A stretch of DNA of 64,000 bases from Echinicola vietnamensis DSM 17526 (GCF_000325705.1 NC_019904.1:132001-196000); one strand, 5' to 3'. Counted from the stretch's first letter, positions 9,045 to 17,775 are shown. Numbers and translations are program-made. The notes: generated by a model not told the origin, from the letters alone.

Positions 9045-10135
9045 TAATGATTAAAATTTTCTTGCACTTCCGCTATGTTGGGAGCGTTGTTGACATGGTA
9101 TTTTTTCAGCACAGTACCGTCCTTAAGCAATACCACACCTGGATTTGACCGGATAATGGTCTTCAGGACAGTAGCATCACCAAAGTAATAAGGCACTTCC
9201 CAGTCCTGCGCGGTCATCACCGTTTCGATTTCATCAGCAGCTGTGGCTGTAATAATGACCGTTTCCACTCCCTCGACATCCATCAACTCATCCAAATTCC
9301 CCAATTTGGCTTGATCCATTTTTTCATAGCTACTGATCAAGATCAACAGTTTATTGCCTTGCAGCATGGCCTCGGTAAAGTCTCCATCATCGTTCCAGAT
9401 CCCAAAATCTGCAATCTTCGGCAAAGCCTCCGGATTCTTCAGTTGCATGTCCACAAACTCATAGCTTTCGTCTGACGGATACTCGTCCATCACCACCTCT
9501 TCTCCGTCCTTTTTCATGATATACCGGTATTCCAGTGCACCTGAAGGCTGCATGGCTTCTGTGATATTCACCCCTTCCTTATAGGCCCTGAAGTCGATGA
9601 ACGGTAAATTACGAATGGCCAACAGGGAGAGCACCAAGCATCCTACAGCTGAACCGATCACCAAACCTGCAGAAAGCTTGGAGGTATTTTGGGGCAAATC
9701 CTTACGAAACACAAACAATACCCCAATCATGACCACCAATGCGATGTCCTTGTAAAAACTCTGCCAAGGGGTCAGCTTGATCGCATCTCCAAAACACCCA
9801 CAATCCGTCACTTTATTGAAATAAGCTGAATAAAAGGTCAGAAAGGTGAAAAACAAGATCAAGATCGACAATAAGCTAATGGTCAGCTTAGGCTTATAAT
9901 TCAAAAGCAGCATCACCCCTAACACCACTTCCAATACAATTAATAACACTGAAAGTTCGAGTGCAAAGGATTTAAACACCTCAAAAAAACCGGCAATATC
10001 ATTGGAGAACACCTCGAAATACTCCTCCAACTTAATGGAGGTCCCCACTGGATCATTCACCTTTATCAATCCCGAAAAAATAAACAGTCCCCCTACCAGG
10101 AACCGAAACAGGTTTAATATTACCTTTTTAAACAT
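9044..10135 (-). CDS. BT_3928-type DoxX/MauE-like membrane protein with thioredoxin-like tail
   Basis: A 363-residue inner-membrane protein. The N-terminal half has four to five membrane helices of DoxX/MauE type ('FLVGGLFIFSGLIKVNDPVG' and later 'TDCGCFGDAIKLTPWQSFYK'); 'CGCFG' is the conserved MauE-like motif. The C-terminal 140 residues look like a thioredoxin fold without a CxxC ('KLLILISSYEKMD', 'VPYYFGDATVLK', 'NPGVVLLKDGTV'). The family is conserved in Bacteroidota beside DUF1599 and folP, as here, but its function is not established. Redox or electron transfer in the envelope is a guess from MauE. It overlaps the upstream DUF1599 gene by 8 bp. Confidence 0.85.
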   Translation of the reverse strand: MFKKVILNLFRFLVGGLFIFSGLIKVNDPVGTSIKLEEYFEVFSNDIAGFFEVFKSFALELSVLLIVLEVVLGVMLLLNYKPKLTISLLSILILFFTFLTFYSAYFNKVTDCGCFGDAIKLTPWQSFYKDIALVVMIGVLFVFRKDLPQNTSKLSAGLVIGSAVGCLVLSLLAIRNLPFIDFRAYKEGVNITEAMQPSGALEYRYIMKKDGEEVVMDEYPSDESYEFVDMQLKNPEALPKIADFGIWNDDGDFTEAMLQGNKLLILISSYEKMDQAKLGNLDELMDVEGVETVIITATAADEIETVMTAQDWEVPYYFGDATVLKTIIRSNPGVVLLKDGTVLKKYHVNNAPNIAEVQENFNH

Positions 10136-10718
10136 CCGCTTGTTCTTTTAGTTTGATAAGACAAAATATCGAATAGTTGATCATGTCCTGGTAATTGGCG
10201 TCTACTCCTTCGGAAGCCAGTGTTTTACCGCTGTTGTCTTCAATTTGCTTTACACGGTAAAGCTTCATCAAAATAAGATCAGTCATGGAGGACACACGCA
10301 TATCCCTCCATGCTTCTCCATAGTCATGGTTTTTATTTTCCAGCAAGCCCCGAGTCGCATCCACCCACTTATCATACATCGGTTCCAGTTCTTCATATCC
10401 TAATTCCAACCGCTCATCATTTTCAAGCCCCATCTGGATCAAGGCGATCAGGCAGTAATTGATAATGCCGATAAATTCATCCTGAACCGGATCCTGAACA
10501 CGCTGGGTACCTTTCTCTTGAATAGAGCGTATTCGCTGGGCTTTGATAAAAATCTGGTCGGTGATGGAAGGAAGGCGTAGTACCCTCCAGGCAGTCCCAT
10601 AATCGACTGTTTTCTTCTTAAAAAGTTCTTTACAAAGGGCAATAACTTGATTATATTCGCTAACAGTTTGCGTTTTCAAAGCAATGATTGATTTTAATGA
10701 AAGATACTCCGAACTCAT
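10128..10718 (-). CDS. DUF1599 protein with two internal repeats
   Basis: A cytoplasmic protein of about 196 residues containing two copies of DUF1599. The first is near 'KKKTVDYGTAWRVLRLPSIT' and the second near 'ENKNHDYGEAWRDMRVSSMT'. Each has the conserved 'DYG.AWR..R..S.TD' core. The function is unknown. I chose the ATG at 10718 (MSSEYLSLKS); an upstream ATG at 10760 adds non-conserved residues and a TTG at 10679 would remove 13. With the chosen start, its 5' end overlaps the start of the divergent folP by about 31 bp. It is the first gene of the DUF1599-DoxX-aroK operon. Confidence 0.85.
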   Translation of the reverse strand: MSSEYLSLKSIIALKTQTVSEYNQVIALCKELFKKKTVDYGTAWRVLRLPSITDQIFIKAQRIRSIQEKGTQRVQDPVQDEFIGIINYCLIALIQMGLENDERLELGYEELEPMYDKWVDATRGLLENKNHDYGEAWRDMRVSSMTDLILMKLYRVKQIEDNSGKTLASEGVDANYQDMINYSIFCLIKLKEQADV

Positions 10719-11581
10719 CTTCAGAAACCGAAGATAAATCATTTCCCTCAAAAATAACACTCCAAATCAAAGGAAAGCTGATCCTGCTTGACGATCCCTG
10801 TGTCATGGGCATTCTGAACGTCACCCCGGACTCCTTTTACAGTGAAAGCCGCATCAGCACCCTTGGAAACCAGTTGTTACAAAAAGCCGAACAGCTACTT
10901 GGTGAAGGGGCCGCCATACTTGACTTGGGTGGATACAGCAGTAGACCCGGTGCTGCGGAAGTGACGACAGAAGACGAGATAAGCCGGATTGTCCCCGCCG
11001 TAAAAGCCTTAAAGGACCGGTTTCCCGAAGCCATCATTTCTGTCGATACTTTTAGGCACGAAGTCGCCGAAGCTGCATTCGCAGAAGGAGCCGACATCAT
11101 CAATGACATTTCGGGCGGGGAACTCGACAAAAAAATGATCCCGACAGTCGGAAAACTAAAAATTCCCTATATCTGCATGCACATGCGTGGAAATCCTGCA
11201 ACCATGCAGGGCAAAACAGAGTATAATAACTTAGAAAAAGATATTTTATTATTTTTTAACGAAAAATTGAACCAATGTCATAAAGCTGGCATTAAAGATG
11301 TAATAATTGATCCAGGCTTCGGTTTTGCTAAAAGTTTAGCTCAAAATTATAGGATTCTTAAAAATTTATCTTATTTTAAGACTATAAAAAGCCCTATATT
11401 AGCTGGGGTATCCAGAAAATCTATGATTTACAAAACTTTGGGCATCAGCCCAGAGGAAGCCTTAAATGGAACAACGGCCCTGAACATGGCCGCGCTCCTT
11501 AATGGAGCAAAAATATTAAGAGTACATGATGTAAAGGAAGCGACAGAAACCGTAAAATTATATAAACAACTATACCCTTGA
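10688..11581 (+). CDS. folP: Dihydropteroate synthase
   Basis: Condenses 6-hydroxymethyl-dihydropterin pyrophosphate with p-aminobenzoate in folate synthesis (TIM barrel, cytoplasm). The signature motifs are present: 'CVMGILNVTPDSFY' (about residue 39), 'ILDLGGYSSRPGA', 'SVDTFRHEVAEAA', 'INDISGG', 'YICMHMRGNPATMQ', 'IIDPGFGFAKS' and 'GVSRKSMIYK'. At 297 aa it has a slightly long N-terminus; an alternative ATG is at 10697. The stop codon overlaps the TTG start of dacA, so the two are translationally coupled. folP-dacA adjacency is common in Bacteroidota. Confidence 0.96.
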   Translation: MILMKDTPNSSSETEDKSFPSKITLQIKGKLILLDDPCVMGILNVTPDSFYSESRISTLGNQLLQKAEQLLGEGAAILDLGGYSSRPGAAEVTTEDEISRIVPAVKALKDRFPEAIISVDTFRHEVAEAAFAEGADIINDISGGELDKKMIPTVGKLKIPYICMHMRGNPATMQGKTEYNNLEKDILLFFNEKLNQCHKAGIKDVIIDPGFGFAKSLAQNYRILKNLSYFKTIKSPILAGVSRKSMIYKTLGISPEEALNGTTALNMAALLNGAKILRVHDVKEATETVKLYKQLYP

Positions 11582-12444
11582 ATCTACTTTTCAAAATAGG
11601 ATTTTTAGACATTTCCATCGTCAATATTATAGACATCACCTTGGTGAGCATTCTGATTTATCAGGTCTATAAATTGATGCGGGGAAGTGTGGCCATAAAA
11701 ATCTTTTTGGGGTTCTTGTCGATATATTTGGTATACCTGGTGGTCAATGCCGCCAGAATGGAGCTACTTTCCAGTATACTGGGGCAGTTTATGGGAGTAG
11801 GTGTGATCGCCGCCATTATTCTCTTTGCCCCGGAAATACGAAAATTCCTTCTGATCATCGGCCGGAGTTCTATCCTTTCCAATGAAAACGTGCTTCAAGA
11901 ACTTCTTTTTTGGCGAAAAAAGGAAACCAATGCCTTTAACATCACACCCATCATCGATGCTTGCAAATCCCTTTCAGGCACGAGTACCGGTGCGCTCATG
12001 GTCGTTTCGCGCAATACAGAACTGAAATTCTATGCCGAAAGTGGTGACTTGATCGATGCCATTGTCTCAAAAAGACTTTTGATCAGTATTTTCAACAAGT
12101 ACAGCCCTTTACATGACGGCGCGGTCATTCTGTATAACGGAAAAGTAAAAGCCGCCAGGTGTATATTGCCCGTGACCGAAAAGGAGGTACCGGCCAAGTT
12201 TGGCCTTCGTCACCGTGCTGCAATCGGAATGTCCGAGGCTACTGACACCTTGGTCCTCATCGTTTCGGAAGAAACAGGCCAAGTGTCCATGGCCAAAAAC
12301 GGCAACATCCTTCACAACCTCTCCTTTCAGGAAGTCCGTGAAATGCTCAACAATTACCTCACAGGAGTGGATATTGACGACAAATTCGAGATGATCAGCC
12401 CGTTTGAAAGCAAAAAACTCAAACAACGCACTGCTGAAGCATAG
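11578..12444 (+). CDS. dacA: Diadenylate cyclase (CdaA/DacA type)
   Basis: Makes the second messenger c-di-AMP from two ATP. Three N-terminal membrane helices ('IIDITLVSILIYQVYKL', 'FLGFLSIYLVYLVVNA', 'GVGVIAAIILFA') precede the DisA_N catalytic domain. That domain carries 'LHDGAVI' (DGA motif) and 'GLRHRAAIGMSE' (RHR motif), the two catalytic signatures. The length (288 aa) is that of CdaA. The start is a TTG at 11578 overlapping the folP TGA; no ATG fits the conserved N-terminus. No cdaR or glmM partner lies next to it, unlike in Firmicutes. Confidence 0.95.
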   Translation: MNLLFKIGFLDISIVNIIDITLVSILIYQVYKLMRGSVAIKIFLGFLSIYLVYLVVNAARMELLSSILGQFMGVGVIAAIILFAPEIRKFLLIIGRSSILSNENVLQELLFWRKKETNAFNITPIIDACKSLSGTSTGALMVVSRNTELKFYAESGDLIDAIVSKRLLISIFNKYSPLHDGAVILYNGKVKAARCILPVTEKEVPAKFGLRHRAAIGMSEATDTLVLIVSEETGQVSMAKNGNILHNLSFQEVREMLNNYLTGVDIDDKFEMISPFESKKLKQRTAEA

Positions 12445-12540
12445 CACATCCCTGGGCTAGAAATTGACAGGAAGAAAAAGCCCTCTTTCAAAAGCCTTTT
12501 TGTTCAATCAAAAACTTAAAAAAGATCACGGATCAAGCCG

Positions 12541-12675
12541 AAAAGATGGGGGTAGCCTATTTCGATGGGTAAAAATGTTCTTCGCCACCTTTGGTTGCTA
12601 TTTGGCCACGGATGAACGCTGATAAACACAGATAGAATGCTTAAGGCGTTGCAAATCCGTGTTCAAATCTCTTAT
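12541..12675 (+). repeat. Dispersed palindromic repeat, family A copy 2
   Basis: An imperfect direct match, about 135 bases long, to the minus strand of 2005-2146. Conserved blocks include 'CTATTTCGATGG', 'CCACGGATGAAC', 'CACAGAT' and 'TCCGTGTTCA'. The second half is self-complementary (AACACAGAT against ATCCGTGTT) around an AAGGCGTT core. Confidence 0.7.
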
Positions 12676-12848
12676 CAATAGCTTACATGACTTAAAAGAT
12701 TACGATGCCTCTGCCTTTGGCTATGAAGAGGACTTCTCGGCAACGCTTGGATTCATCCAGTTCATAGATGAAATAGCATCCTTTTAAATAAAGTTGCCCT
12801 CAGAAATATTGATTGATCCGTGGTATGGTGTATGATGTAAACTCGAAA

Positions 12849-12897
12849 GTTAGCCCCAGAGGGGCGGCACATTCATAGCCATGGGTGAAGCCATGGT
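12849..12897. repeat. REP-like element with two small hairpins
   Basis: GCCCC-AGA-GGGGC is followed about 15 bases later by CCATGG-GTGAAG-CCATGG. I recognise this general arrangement (AGCCCC..GGGGC..ATAGCCATGGGT) as a dispersed intergenic repeat of Bacteroidota; only one copy was seen in this window. Confidence 0.55.
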
Positions 12898-12959
12898 GAA
12901 TTAACCCATACAACGTTTTCGGTTTTAGCCGCATTTACCGCCCTATTCTCCACAACTTC

Positions 12960-13007
12960 CCGCTAAAACCCATTCGAGCGGATGGAGGAAAAGTATCGTT
13001 TTAGCGG
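12960..13007. repeat. Ten-bp perfect inverted repeat
   Basis: CCGCTAAAAC at 12960-12969 and GTTTTAGCGG at 12998-13007 are perfect complements 28 bases apart. A related GGTTTTAGCCG lies just upstream near 12921. It could be the ends of a very small MITE or a hairpin. Confidence 0.5.
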
Positions 13008-13069
13008 TGTGAAATTTTCTTTCATAAGAGTCAAAAATCATCCCGCCAGAAACATTGCTTTATCCAAGA

Positions 13070-13108
13070 TCACCCTGAGCAGTGCCGCATCGACTCCGTT
13101 CAGGGTGA
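13070..13108. repeat. TCACCCTGA/TCAGGGTGA hairpin repeat
   Basis: A nine-base perfect stem around 21 bases that include GCATCGACTCC. This resembles the 'CACCCTGAGC...GTCGA...CAGGGTG' dispersed hairpins common between Bacteroidota genes. Confidence 0.5.
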
Positions 13109-13168
13109 CCTCATGCGCCCTAAGTAAAAGGGCTATTACCAGAATTAGAAAAACAAATGTGCTTTGGA

Positions 13169-14362
13169 TCAAATGACCCCTAGCTCCTTTCCTACTTCCG
13201 TAAAAGCTTCGATCGCCGCATCCAAATGCTTACGATCATGGGCAGCGGATATTTGCACTCGGATCCTGGCCTGGCCTTTCGGCACTACCGGATAATAAAA
13301 ACCGATCACATATACCCCACGCTCGAGCAACTTCTCGGCCATTTGCTGGGAAAGCACTGCATCATACAACATGATAGGGACAATTGGGTGTACACCCGGC
13401 TTGATATCAAATCCAGCAGCAGTCATTTTCTCCCTAAAATAGGTGGTATTGTCTTCCAGCTTATCCCTTAGCTCAGTGGTTTCGGACAAAAGATCAAACA
13501 CTGCAATAGAAGCACCCGTAATCGCTGGAGCAAGTGTATTGGAAAAAAGATAGGGACGGGATCGCTGACGAAGGATGTCTATGATCTCTTTTCTGCCAGA
13601 AGTAAATCCACCAGAAGCACCTCCAAGTGCCTTTCCAAGTGTACCGGTAATAATATCCATTTTTCCCATGACCCCTTTCAGCTCATGTACACCACGACCA
13701 GTCTTCCCGATAAACCCGGTGGAATGGCACTCATCTGACATCACTAGCGCATCGTATTGCTCTGCCAAGGCCACTATCTTGTCCATTTGGGCAATGGTAC
13801 CATCCATGGAAAACGCACCGTCTGTAACGATGATTTTTTGCTTGGCCCCTTTGGCATTGGCTTCTTTTAGCTGGGTCTCCAGGTCTTCCATGTCATTGTG
13901 CTTATACCGAAACCTCATGGCCTTGCACAACCGCACACCATCGATAATAGAGGCATGGTTTAGCGCATCGGATATGATCGCATCTTCTGGCCCCAAAATA
14001 GGCTCAAAAACACCCCCATTGGCATCAAAAGCTGCCGCATATAGAATGGTATCCTCAGTCCCCAAAAATTCGCTGATCTTTCTTTCCAGCTCCTTATGGA
14101 TATCCTGGGTGCCACAGATAAACCTTACCGAAGACATCCCGTAACCGTGGGTATCGATGGCATTTTTGGCCGCTTCAATTACCTTGGGATGACTGGAAAG
14201 CCCCAAGTAATTATTTGCACAAAAATTCAAGACTTGTTTGCCCTCCGAGGTGCTGATTTCCGCTCCTTGTGGAGAGGTTATGATTCTTTCTGACTTATAT
14301 AGCCCAGCATCGCTTATTTCTTTCAGTTCCTTTTCTAATTTTGGTTTTAAACTTTCGTACAT
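13169..14362 (-). CDS. kbl: Glycine C-acetyltransferase (2-amino-3-ketobutyrate CoA ligase)
   Basis: A PLP-dependent alpha-oxoamine synthase that cleaves 2-amino-3-oxobutyrate with CoA to glycine and acetyl-CoA. At 397 aa it has the family length. Motifs: '[19 protein letters not shown]', '[20 protein letters not shown]', '[15 protein letters not shown]', '[17 protein letters not shown]' and the PLP-lysine segment '[13 protein letters not shown]'. It is divergent from tdh at 14621, whose product supplies its substrate, so the pair forms the threonine-to-glycine pathway. Confidence 0.95.
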   Translation of the reverse strand: MYESLKPKLEKELKEISDAGLYKSERIITSPQGAEISTSEGKQVLNFCANNYLGLSSHPKVIEAAKNAIDTHGYGMSSVRFICGTQDIHKELERKISEFLGTEDTILYAAAFDANGGVFEPILGPEDAIISDALNHASIIDGVRLCKAMRFRYKHNDMEDLETQLKEANAKGAKQKIIVTDGAFSMDGTIAQMDKIVALAEQYDALVMSDECHSTGFIGKTGRGVHELKGVMGKMDIITGTLGKALGGASGGFTSGRKEIIDILRQRSRPYLFSNTLAPAITGASIAVFDLLSETTELRDKLEDNTTYFREKMTAAGFDIKPGVHPIVPIMLYDAVLSQQMAEKLLERGVYVIGFYYPVVPKGQARIRVQISAAHDRKHLDAAIEAFTEVGKELGVI

Positions 14363-14455
14363 GATATATTTGGATTTAATTTTGTATTATTGCAATAGAA
14401 AAACTTTCATATAAAAGTAGTTTAAAATATTTACAATCGGTAAAATTGAATTTAT

Positions 14456-14463
14456 TAATTTTG
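14456..14463 (+). promoter_or_regulatory. Candidate -7 box for tdh
   Basis: TAATTTTG, a match to TAnnTTTG, about 157 bp before the tdh ATG in the kbl-tdh intergenic region. No good -33 box was seen, so this is tentative. Confidence 0.3.
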
Positions 14464-14620
14464 CCTAAACTCGGATGATGAATGAGACCAGCCCCTGATC
14501 GCTAAAAACACGCAAGAAGAGGCTTCAAGTCACCGCCACAGGGCCATTCCATCGTTCGAACAATATAAACCCTAAACGTAAAGAAGCCCTTGTCCCTTTA
14601 TGGCAAGGCTTATAGAGATT

Positions 14621-15577
14621 ATGGAAACAATTCTTATCACTGGAGCCGCAGGGCAACTGGGTTCCGAATTGACCCTGGCACTGGCCAACATGTACGGAGG
14701 AGACCGCATCATTGCCACAGACATCAATGAGGCCTCTGCTTACAAGTTTGATTATTGCCGGTTTATGGCATTGGATGTCATGGACCGTAAACGCATGACG
14801 GAAATCGTAAAGGCTGAAAAGGTCACCCAGATCTATCACTTAGCAGCCATCCTTTCTGCCACCAGTGAAAAGAACCCCATTTTTGCATGGAACCTAAACA
14901 TGGAAAGCCTGCTATCCATCTTGGAAATTGCCCGTGAGCAAAAGCTGAACAAAATTTATTGGCCTTCGTCCATTGCCGTATTCGGACCGAACACGCCCAT
15001 GCAGCACACTCCGCAAGACTGCATCATGGATCCCAACACCGTTTATGGTATTTCAAAACAAGCCGGGGAAAGATGGTGTGCCTATTATTTTGAAAAATTT
15101 GGCGTGGACGTCAGAAGCTTGCGGTATCCTGGACTGATCGGATACAAATCCATGCCTGGCGGCGGCACTACCGACTATGCCGTGGATATTTTTCACAAAG
15201 CCATCGAGGGCGAGGATTTTGAATGCTTCCTCGAGGAAGACACCTATCTCCCCATGATGTATATGGACGATGCTATCAAGGCTACTTTAGACCTGATGCA
15301 TGCTCCCGCAGCGCAAATAAAAGTACGCTCCAGCTATAATCTTGGAGGCATCAGTTTCTCTCCCAAGGAAATTTATGAGTGCATCAAACAGCATTATCCT
15401 AATTTCAACATCACCTATAAACCTGATTTCAGGCAACAAATTGCGGATACCTGGCCAGACAGCATTGATGACAGTGCAGCCCAAAACGACTGGGGATGGC
15501 AACATTCTTATGGATTGGAGGAAATGACTAAGGATATTTTAGCTAACTTACCGGCCTATTTGGTAAACCTAAAATAG
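14621..15577 (+). CDS. tdh: L-threonine 3-dehydrogenase, SDR/epimerase type
   Basis: An NAD-dependent extended SDR of about 318 residues. Features: 'LITGAAGQLGSEL' (Rossmann glycine motif at the N-terminus), 'IYHLAAILSATSEKNP', and the catalytic Tyr/Lys in 'TVYGISKQAGERW'. The C-terminal half has 'YNLGGISFSPKEI' and 'WPDSIDDSAAQNDWGW', which are typical of the UDP-glucose-epimerase-like threonine dehydrogenases (Flavobacterium type), distinct from zinc MDR-type Tdh. I chose the ATG at 14621 because it begins directly before the Rossmann strand; 14600 is an alternative. The opposite gene kbl supports the substrate assignment. The lipoprotein gene follows 7 bp later. Confidence 0.9.
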   Translation: METILITGAAGQLGSELTLALANMYGGDRIIATDINEASAYKFDYCRFMALDVMDRKRMTEIVKAEKVTQIYHLAAILSATSEKNPIFAWNLNMESLLSILEIAREQKLNKIYWPSSIAVFGPNTPMQHTPQDCIMDPNTVYGISKQAGERWCAYYFEKFGVDVRSLRYPGLIGYKSMPGGGTTDYAVDIFHKAIEGEDFECFLEEDTYLPMMYMDDAIKATLDLMHAPAAQIKVRSSYNLGGISFSPKEIYECIKQHYPNFNITYKPDFRQQIADTWPDSIDDSAAQNDWGWQHSYGLEEMTKDILANLPAYLVNLK

Positions 15578-15584
15578 TGCAAGA

Positions 15585-16070
15585 ATGAAAAAGCTACTGC
15601 CATACGTCTTTATATTGGGATTTGTAATGGCCTGTGACAAGCCGGCAGAAGAAACCGCAAACGAAGCCCTCACGACTGAAAACACACCCGATCCAGCCGA
15701 CAAGATCCTTCAAAAAGAAGGCTCCACTTGGTTCACCTATGAAGGCACGGTGCCCTGTGCCGATTGCAGTGGCATCGAAATGACCCTTCGATTGGAAAAT
15801 CGGGCCGAAAAAAACGAGAGGGAATATAAGCTAACCCAAGTCTATTTGGGCACTCCTGATGGTAACAGGGCCTTTGAGTCCTCGGGGATATACGAGGTAA
15901 GCTATGGCATGGATGGCAACCCAGGCGCCATGATCATTACGCTATTGGACGAGCACGATACCCCCATTAAGCACTTTCTTCAAGAAAAGGACAGTGACCG
16001 GTTCATTATGCTGGACAGCAATAAAAAAATGATAAGCTCCGACCTGAATTATTCCTTGACCATCAAATAG
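15585..16070 (+). CDS. NlpE-like lipoprotein
   Basis: A 161-residue lipoprotein (lipobox 'FVMACDKP', Cys near residue 17) with an NlpE N-terminal-like beta domain. 'YEGTVPCADCSGIEMTLRL' carries the family's PCADC motif, followed by 'YLGTPDGNRAFESSGIYEV'. In E. coli NlpE senses copper or surface contact via Cpx; no Cpx system is next to this gene, so only the fold is inferred. It begins 7 bp after tdh and is probably co-transcribed with it. A perfect 15-bp hairpin follows. Confidence 0.85.
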   Translation: MKKLLPYVFILGFVMACDKPAEETANEALTTENTPDPADKILQKEGSTWFTYEGTVPCADCSGIEMTLRLENRAEKNEREYKLTQVYLGTPDGNRAFESSGIYEVSYGMDGNPGAMIITLLDEHDTPIKHFLQEKDSDRFIMLDSNKKMISSDLNYSLTIK

Positions 16071-16088
16071 CGGTCATCATCCATTTGC

Positions 16089-16127
16089 TATCCGTCATGG
16101 TGAGAAAAGTGTTCACCATGACGGATA
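16089..16127. terminator. Bidirectional terminator between nlpE-like and arsC-like genes
   Basis: TATCCGTCATGGTGA and TCACCATGACGGATA form a perfect 15-bp stem with a nine-base loop between two convergent genes. The T-tracts are modest (CCTTTCTGC... and ATTTGG on the other strand), so it may work mainly as a 3' stabiliser. Confidence 0.7.
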
Positions 16128-16141
16128 CCTTTCTGCTGGTC

Positions 16142-16498
16142 TTATTTTTTATCCAATATGGCCTCTTTCTGAAAACCTAACAGCACCGTTCCGTCAGGAT
16201 ATACCATCACCGGTCGCTTGATCATACTGCTATTGGCCACCAATATAGGAACAGCGGTGCTTTCCGCATCCATCTTTGCCTTTTCATCATCTGTAAGTTT
16301 CCGGTAAGTAGTCCCCCGCTTGTTCACCAACTTGTCCAGCGGCACCTCTTCAAGAAACGCCTCCAAAAGTGATGGGGTCGGCGGCGTCTTTTTATAATCT
16401 ACAAATTCATAGGCCACCTCATTTTCTTCTAAAAACTTAAACGTTTTCTTCATGGTATCACAATTCTTGATACCATATACAGTTAACTTCTTTTCCAT
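16142..16498 (-). CDS. ArsC/Spx-family reductase-like protein (YffB type)
   Basis: A 118-residue thioredoxin-fold protein of the ArsC/YffB family. The N-terminus 'TVYGIKNCDTMKKTFKFLEE' has the single conserved Cys, followed by 'YEFVDYKKTPP' and 'KLVNKRGTTYRKL'. 'SMIKRPVMVYPDGTVLLGF' matches the 'l.s.pmLIkRPil' segment of the family. YffB relatives may be glutathione- or thiol-dependent reductases; arsenate reduction is not implied, as no ars genes are nearby. It is monocistronic and convergent with the NlpE-like gene. Confidence 0.87.
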   Translation of the reverse strand: MEKKLTVYGIKNCDTMKKTFKFLEENEVAYEFVDYKKTPPTPSLLEAFLEEVPLDKLVNKRGTTYRKLTDDEKAKMDAESTAVPILVANSSMIKRPVMVYPDGTVLLGFQKEAILDKK

Positions 16499-16634
16499 TG
16501 AATATTTATCATTATTTTCTCCGCTAAACTAATTTATCTCACCTGATAACACCAATTTTCCTTTTTAAATATCCTCCCATATTTCTTTCGGCTATGACAT
16601 TCGGCTATATTAACGGTTAAATTAAAAGACATCC

Positions 16635-17672
16635 ATGAAGGAAGCGCGCAAAAACGATTTCTGTCTGAACTGCAACCATAGCCTCTGCGAGGAAGACAAC
16701 TTCTGCCCAAACTGTGGCCAAGAAAACAAAGATCAAAAAGTACCGTTCTGGGTTTTCATCAGTGACTTTTTTGCCAATTACTTGAATTTTGAATCCCTCT
16801 TTTTCAGGACTGTCCCTGCCTTCCTATTAAAACCCGGAAAACTCACCATCGCCTTCAATGAAGGGAAACGCAGAAAATACCTCCACCCTATTCGACTATA
16901 TTTGATTTTGTCGCTTTTCTACTTTTTTGCCATCGGCATCATCATTCCTCCAGACATATTTGATCGCATCATGGTCAACGAGTTTTCAGATGTTGTCACC
17001 AGCGAGCTTATCGATAGTAACCTGGAAACATCCCTTTCGGAGCAAGATCGTCAGGAACTGGACAGTCTTATCAAGCAACACCAAATCGACAGCATCAAAA
17101 ACCGCTTTTACCAGCAAAACCAGTCCCAAAATGACACTACGACCAATTGGATGGAACTTAAGATGGCCGCTCAGGATCCACAAATCTCTGACAGCACCTT
17201 TTATGGGATCCTCAACGCTACCGATTATGTTCTTTTCGATGAAGTAGACACTGCAATTCAGCGTAATTTTATCGCCAACTCCAACCTTTTCATCATCAGT
17301 TCGGCACAGAACCTTCCGATCATGATGTTTGTGCTGCTCCCATTTTTTGCTTTGTTACTAAAGTTGCTTTATTTCCGCCGAGGCACCTATTACGTCGAAC
17401 ACCTGATCGAGGGGCTCCACATGCACAGTTTTGCCTACCTTATTTATGGATGCGGTATCTTCCTCTTCAATTTAAACATGGCCAATTCCAGCATGATTAT
17501 CATCACTTGCTTTGTGCTGGTTTCCACATATGCTTATATCAGCATGATGCGCATTCATCGCCAACACTGGCTGCGCACCCTGTTAAAATTCTGGGTATTG
17601 GGATTCGTTTATTTCAGTACTTTGTTCATCGCCATAGGCATTGAGCTGTACGTATCATTACGGTTGATGTGA
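16635..17672 (+). CDS. DUF3667 membrane protein with zinc ribbon
   Basis: A 345-residue protein with an N-terminal zinc-ribbon (CLNCNHSLC...CPNCGQ, residues about 11-34). The conserved DUF3667 segment follows, with 'FRTVPAFLLKPGKL' and 'FNEGKRRKYLHPIRLYL'. Membrane helices lie at about 90-110, 215-240, 260-280, 285-305 and 315-340. Between the first and second helix is a Gln/Asp-rich exposed loop of about 100 residues. The function is unknown. The family is widespread in Bacteroidota. It stands alone; the MITE-like palindrome starts 7 bp after its stop. Confidence 0.87.
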   Translation: MKEARKNDFCLNCNHSLCEEDNFCPNCGQENKDQKVPFWVFISDFFANYLNFESLFFRTVPAFLLKPGKLTIAFNEGKRRKYLHPIRLYLILSLFYFFAIGIIIPPDIFDRIMVNEFSDVVTSELIDSNLETSLSEQDRQELDSLIKQHQIDSIKNRFYQQNQSQNDTTTNWMELKMAAQDPQISDSTFYGILNATDYVLFDEVDTAIQRNFIANSNLFIISSAQNLPIMMFVLLPFFALLLKLLYFRRGTYYVEHLIEGLHMHSFAYLIYGCGIFLFNLNMANSSMIIITCFVLVSTYAYISMMRIHRQHWLRTLLKFWVLGFVYFSTLFIAIGIELYVSLRLM

Positions 17673-17678
17673 AAAAAT

Positions 17679-17775
17679 GAGACTGTCTCATAAGTCCTCG
17701 TTATTGTCCACTGCAGGGGCGGACCGAAGGCTACCGGCCTCGTGATAACGGATTGTTCATTTATAAGACAGCCCC
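17679..17775. mobile_element. MITE-like palindrome
   Basis: A 97-bp element whose ends are imperfect inverted repeats: GAGACTGTCTCATAAG at the left against TTATAAGACAGCCCC at the right. Inner CGTTAT and ATAACG also pair. The GGGGCTGTCT-type terminus resembles the ends of IS1182/IS5-like transposons of Bacteroidota, but no transposase is present. It lies between the convergent DUF3667 and hemL genes and could also terminate transcription. Confidence 0.5.

Larger units (their letters stand above)
12445..13168. other. Gene-free repeat island
   Basis: About 720 bp between dacA and kbl without a credible gene. It holds, in order: a copy of dispersed repeat A (12541-12675), a two-hairpin repeat (12849-12897), an inverted repeat flanking about 28 bases (12960-13007), and another hairpin repeat (13070-13108). 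Short open frames here are interrupted by these repeats and match nothing I know. Confidence 0.7.

Noticed and set aside
12480..12512. AAAAAGCC...GCCTTTTT stretch as a terminator of dacA
   Set aside because: The arms are mostly direct rather than inverted repeats (AAAAGCC twice) and do not form a good stem.
12982..13176. Small plus-strand open frame before kbl
   Set aside because: It spans two hairpin repeats and overlaps the kbl end; no signal of selection.
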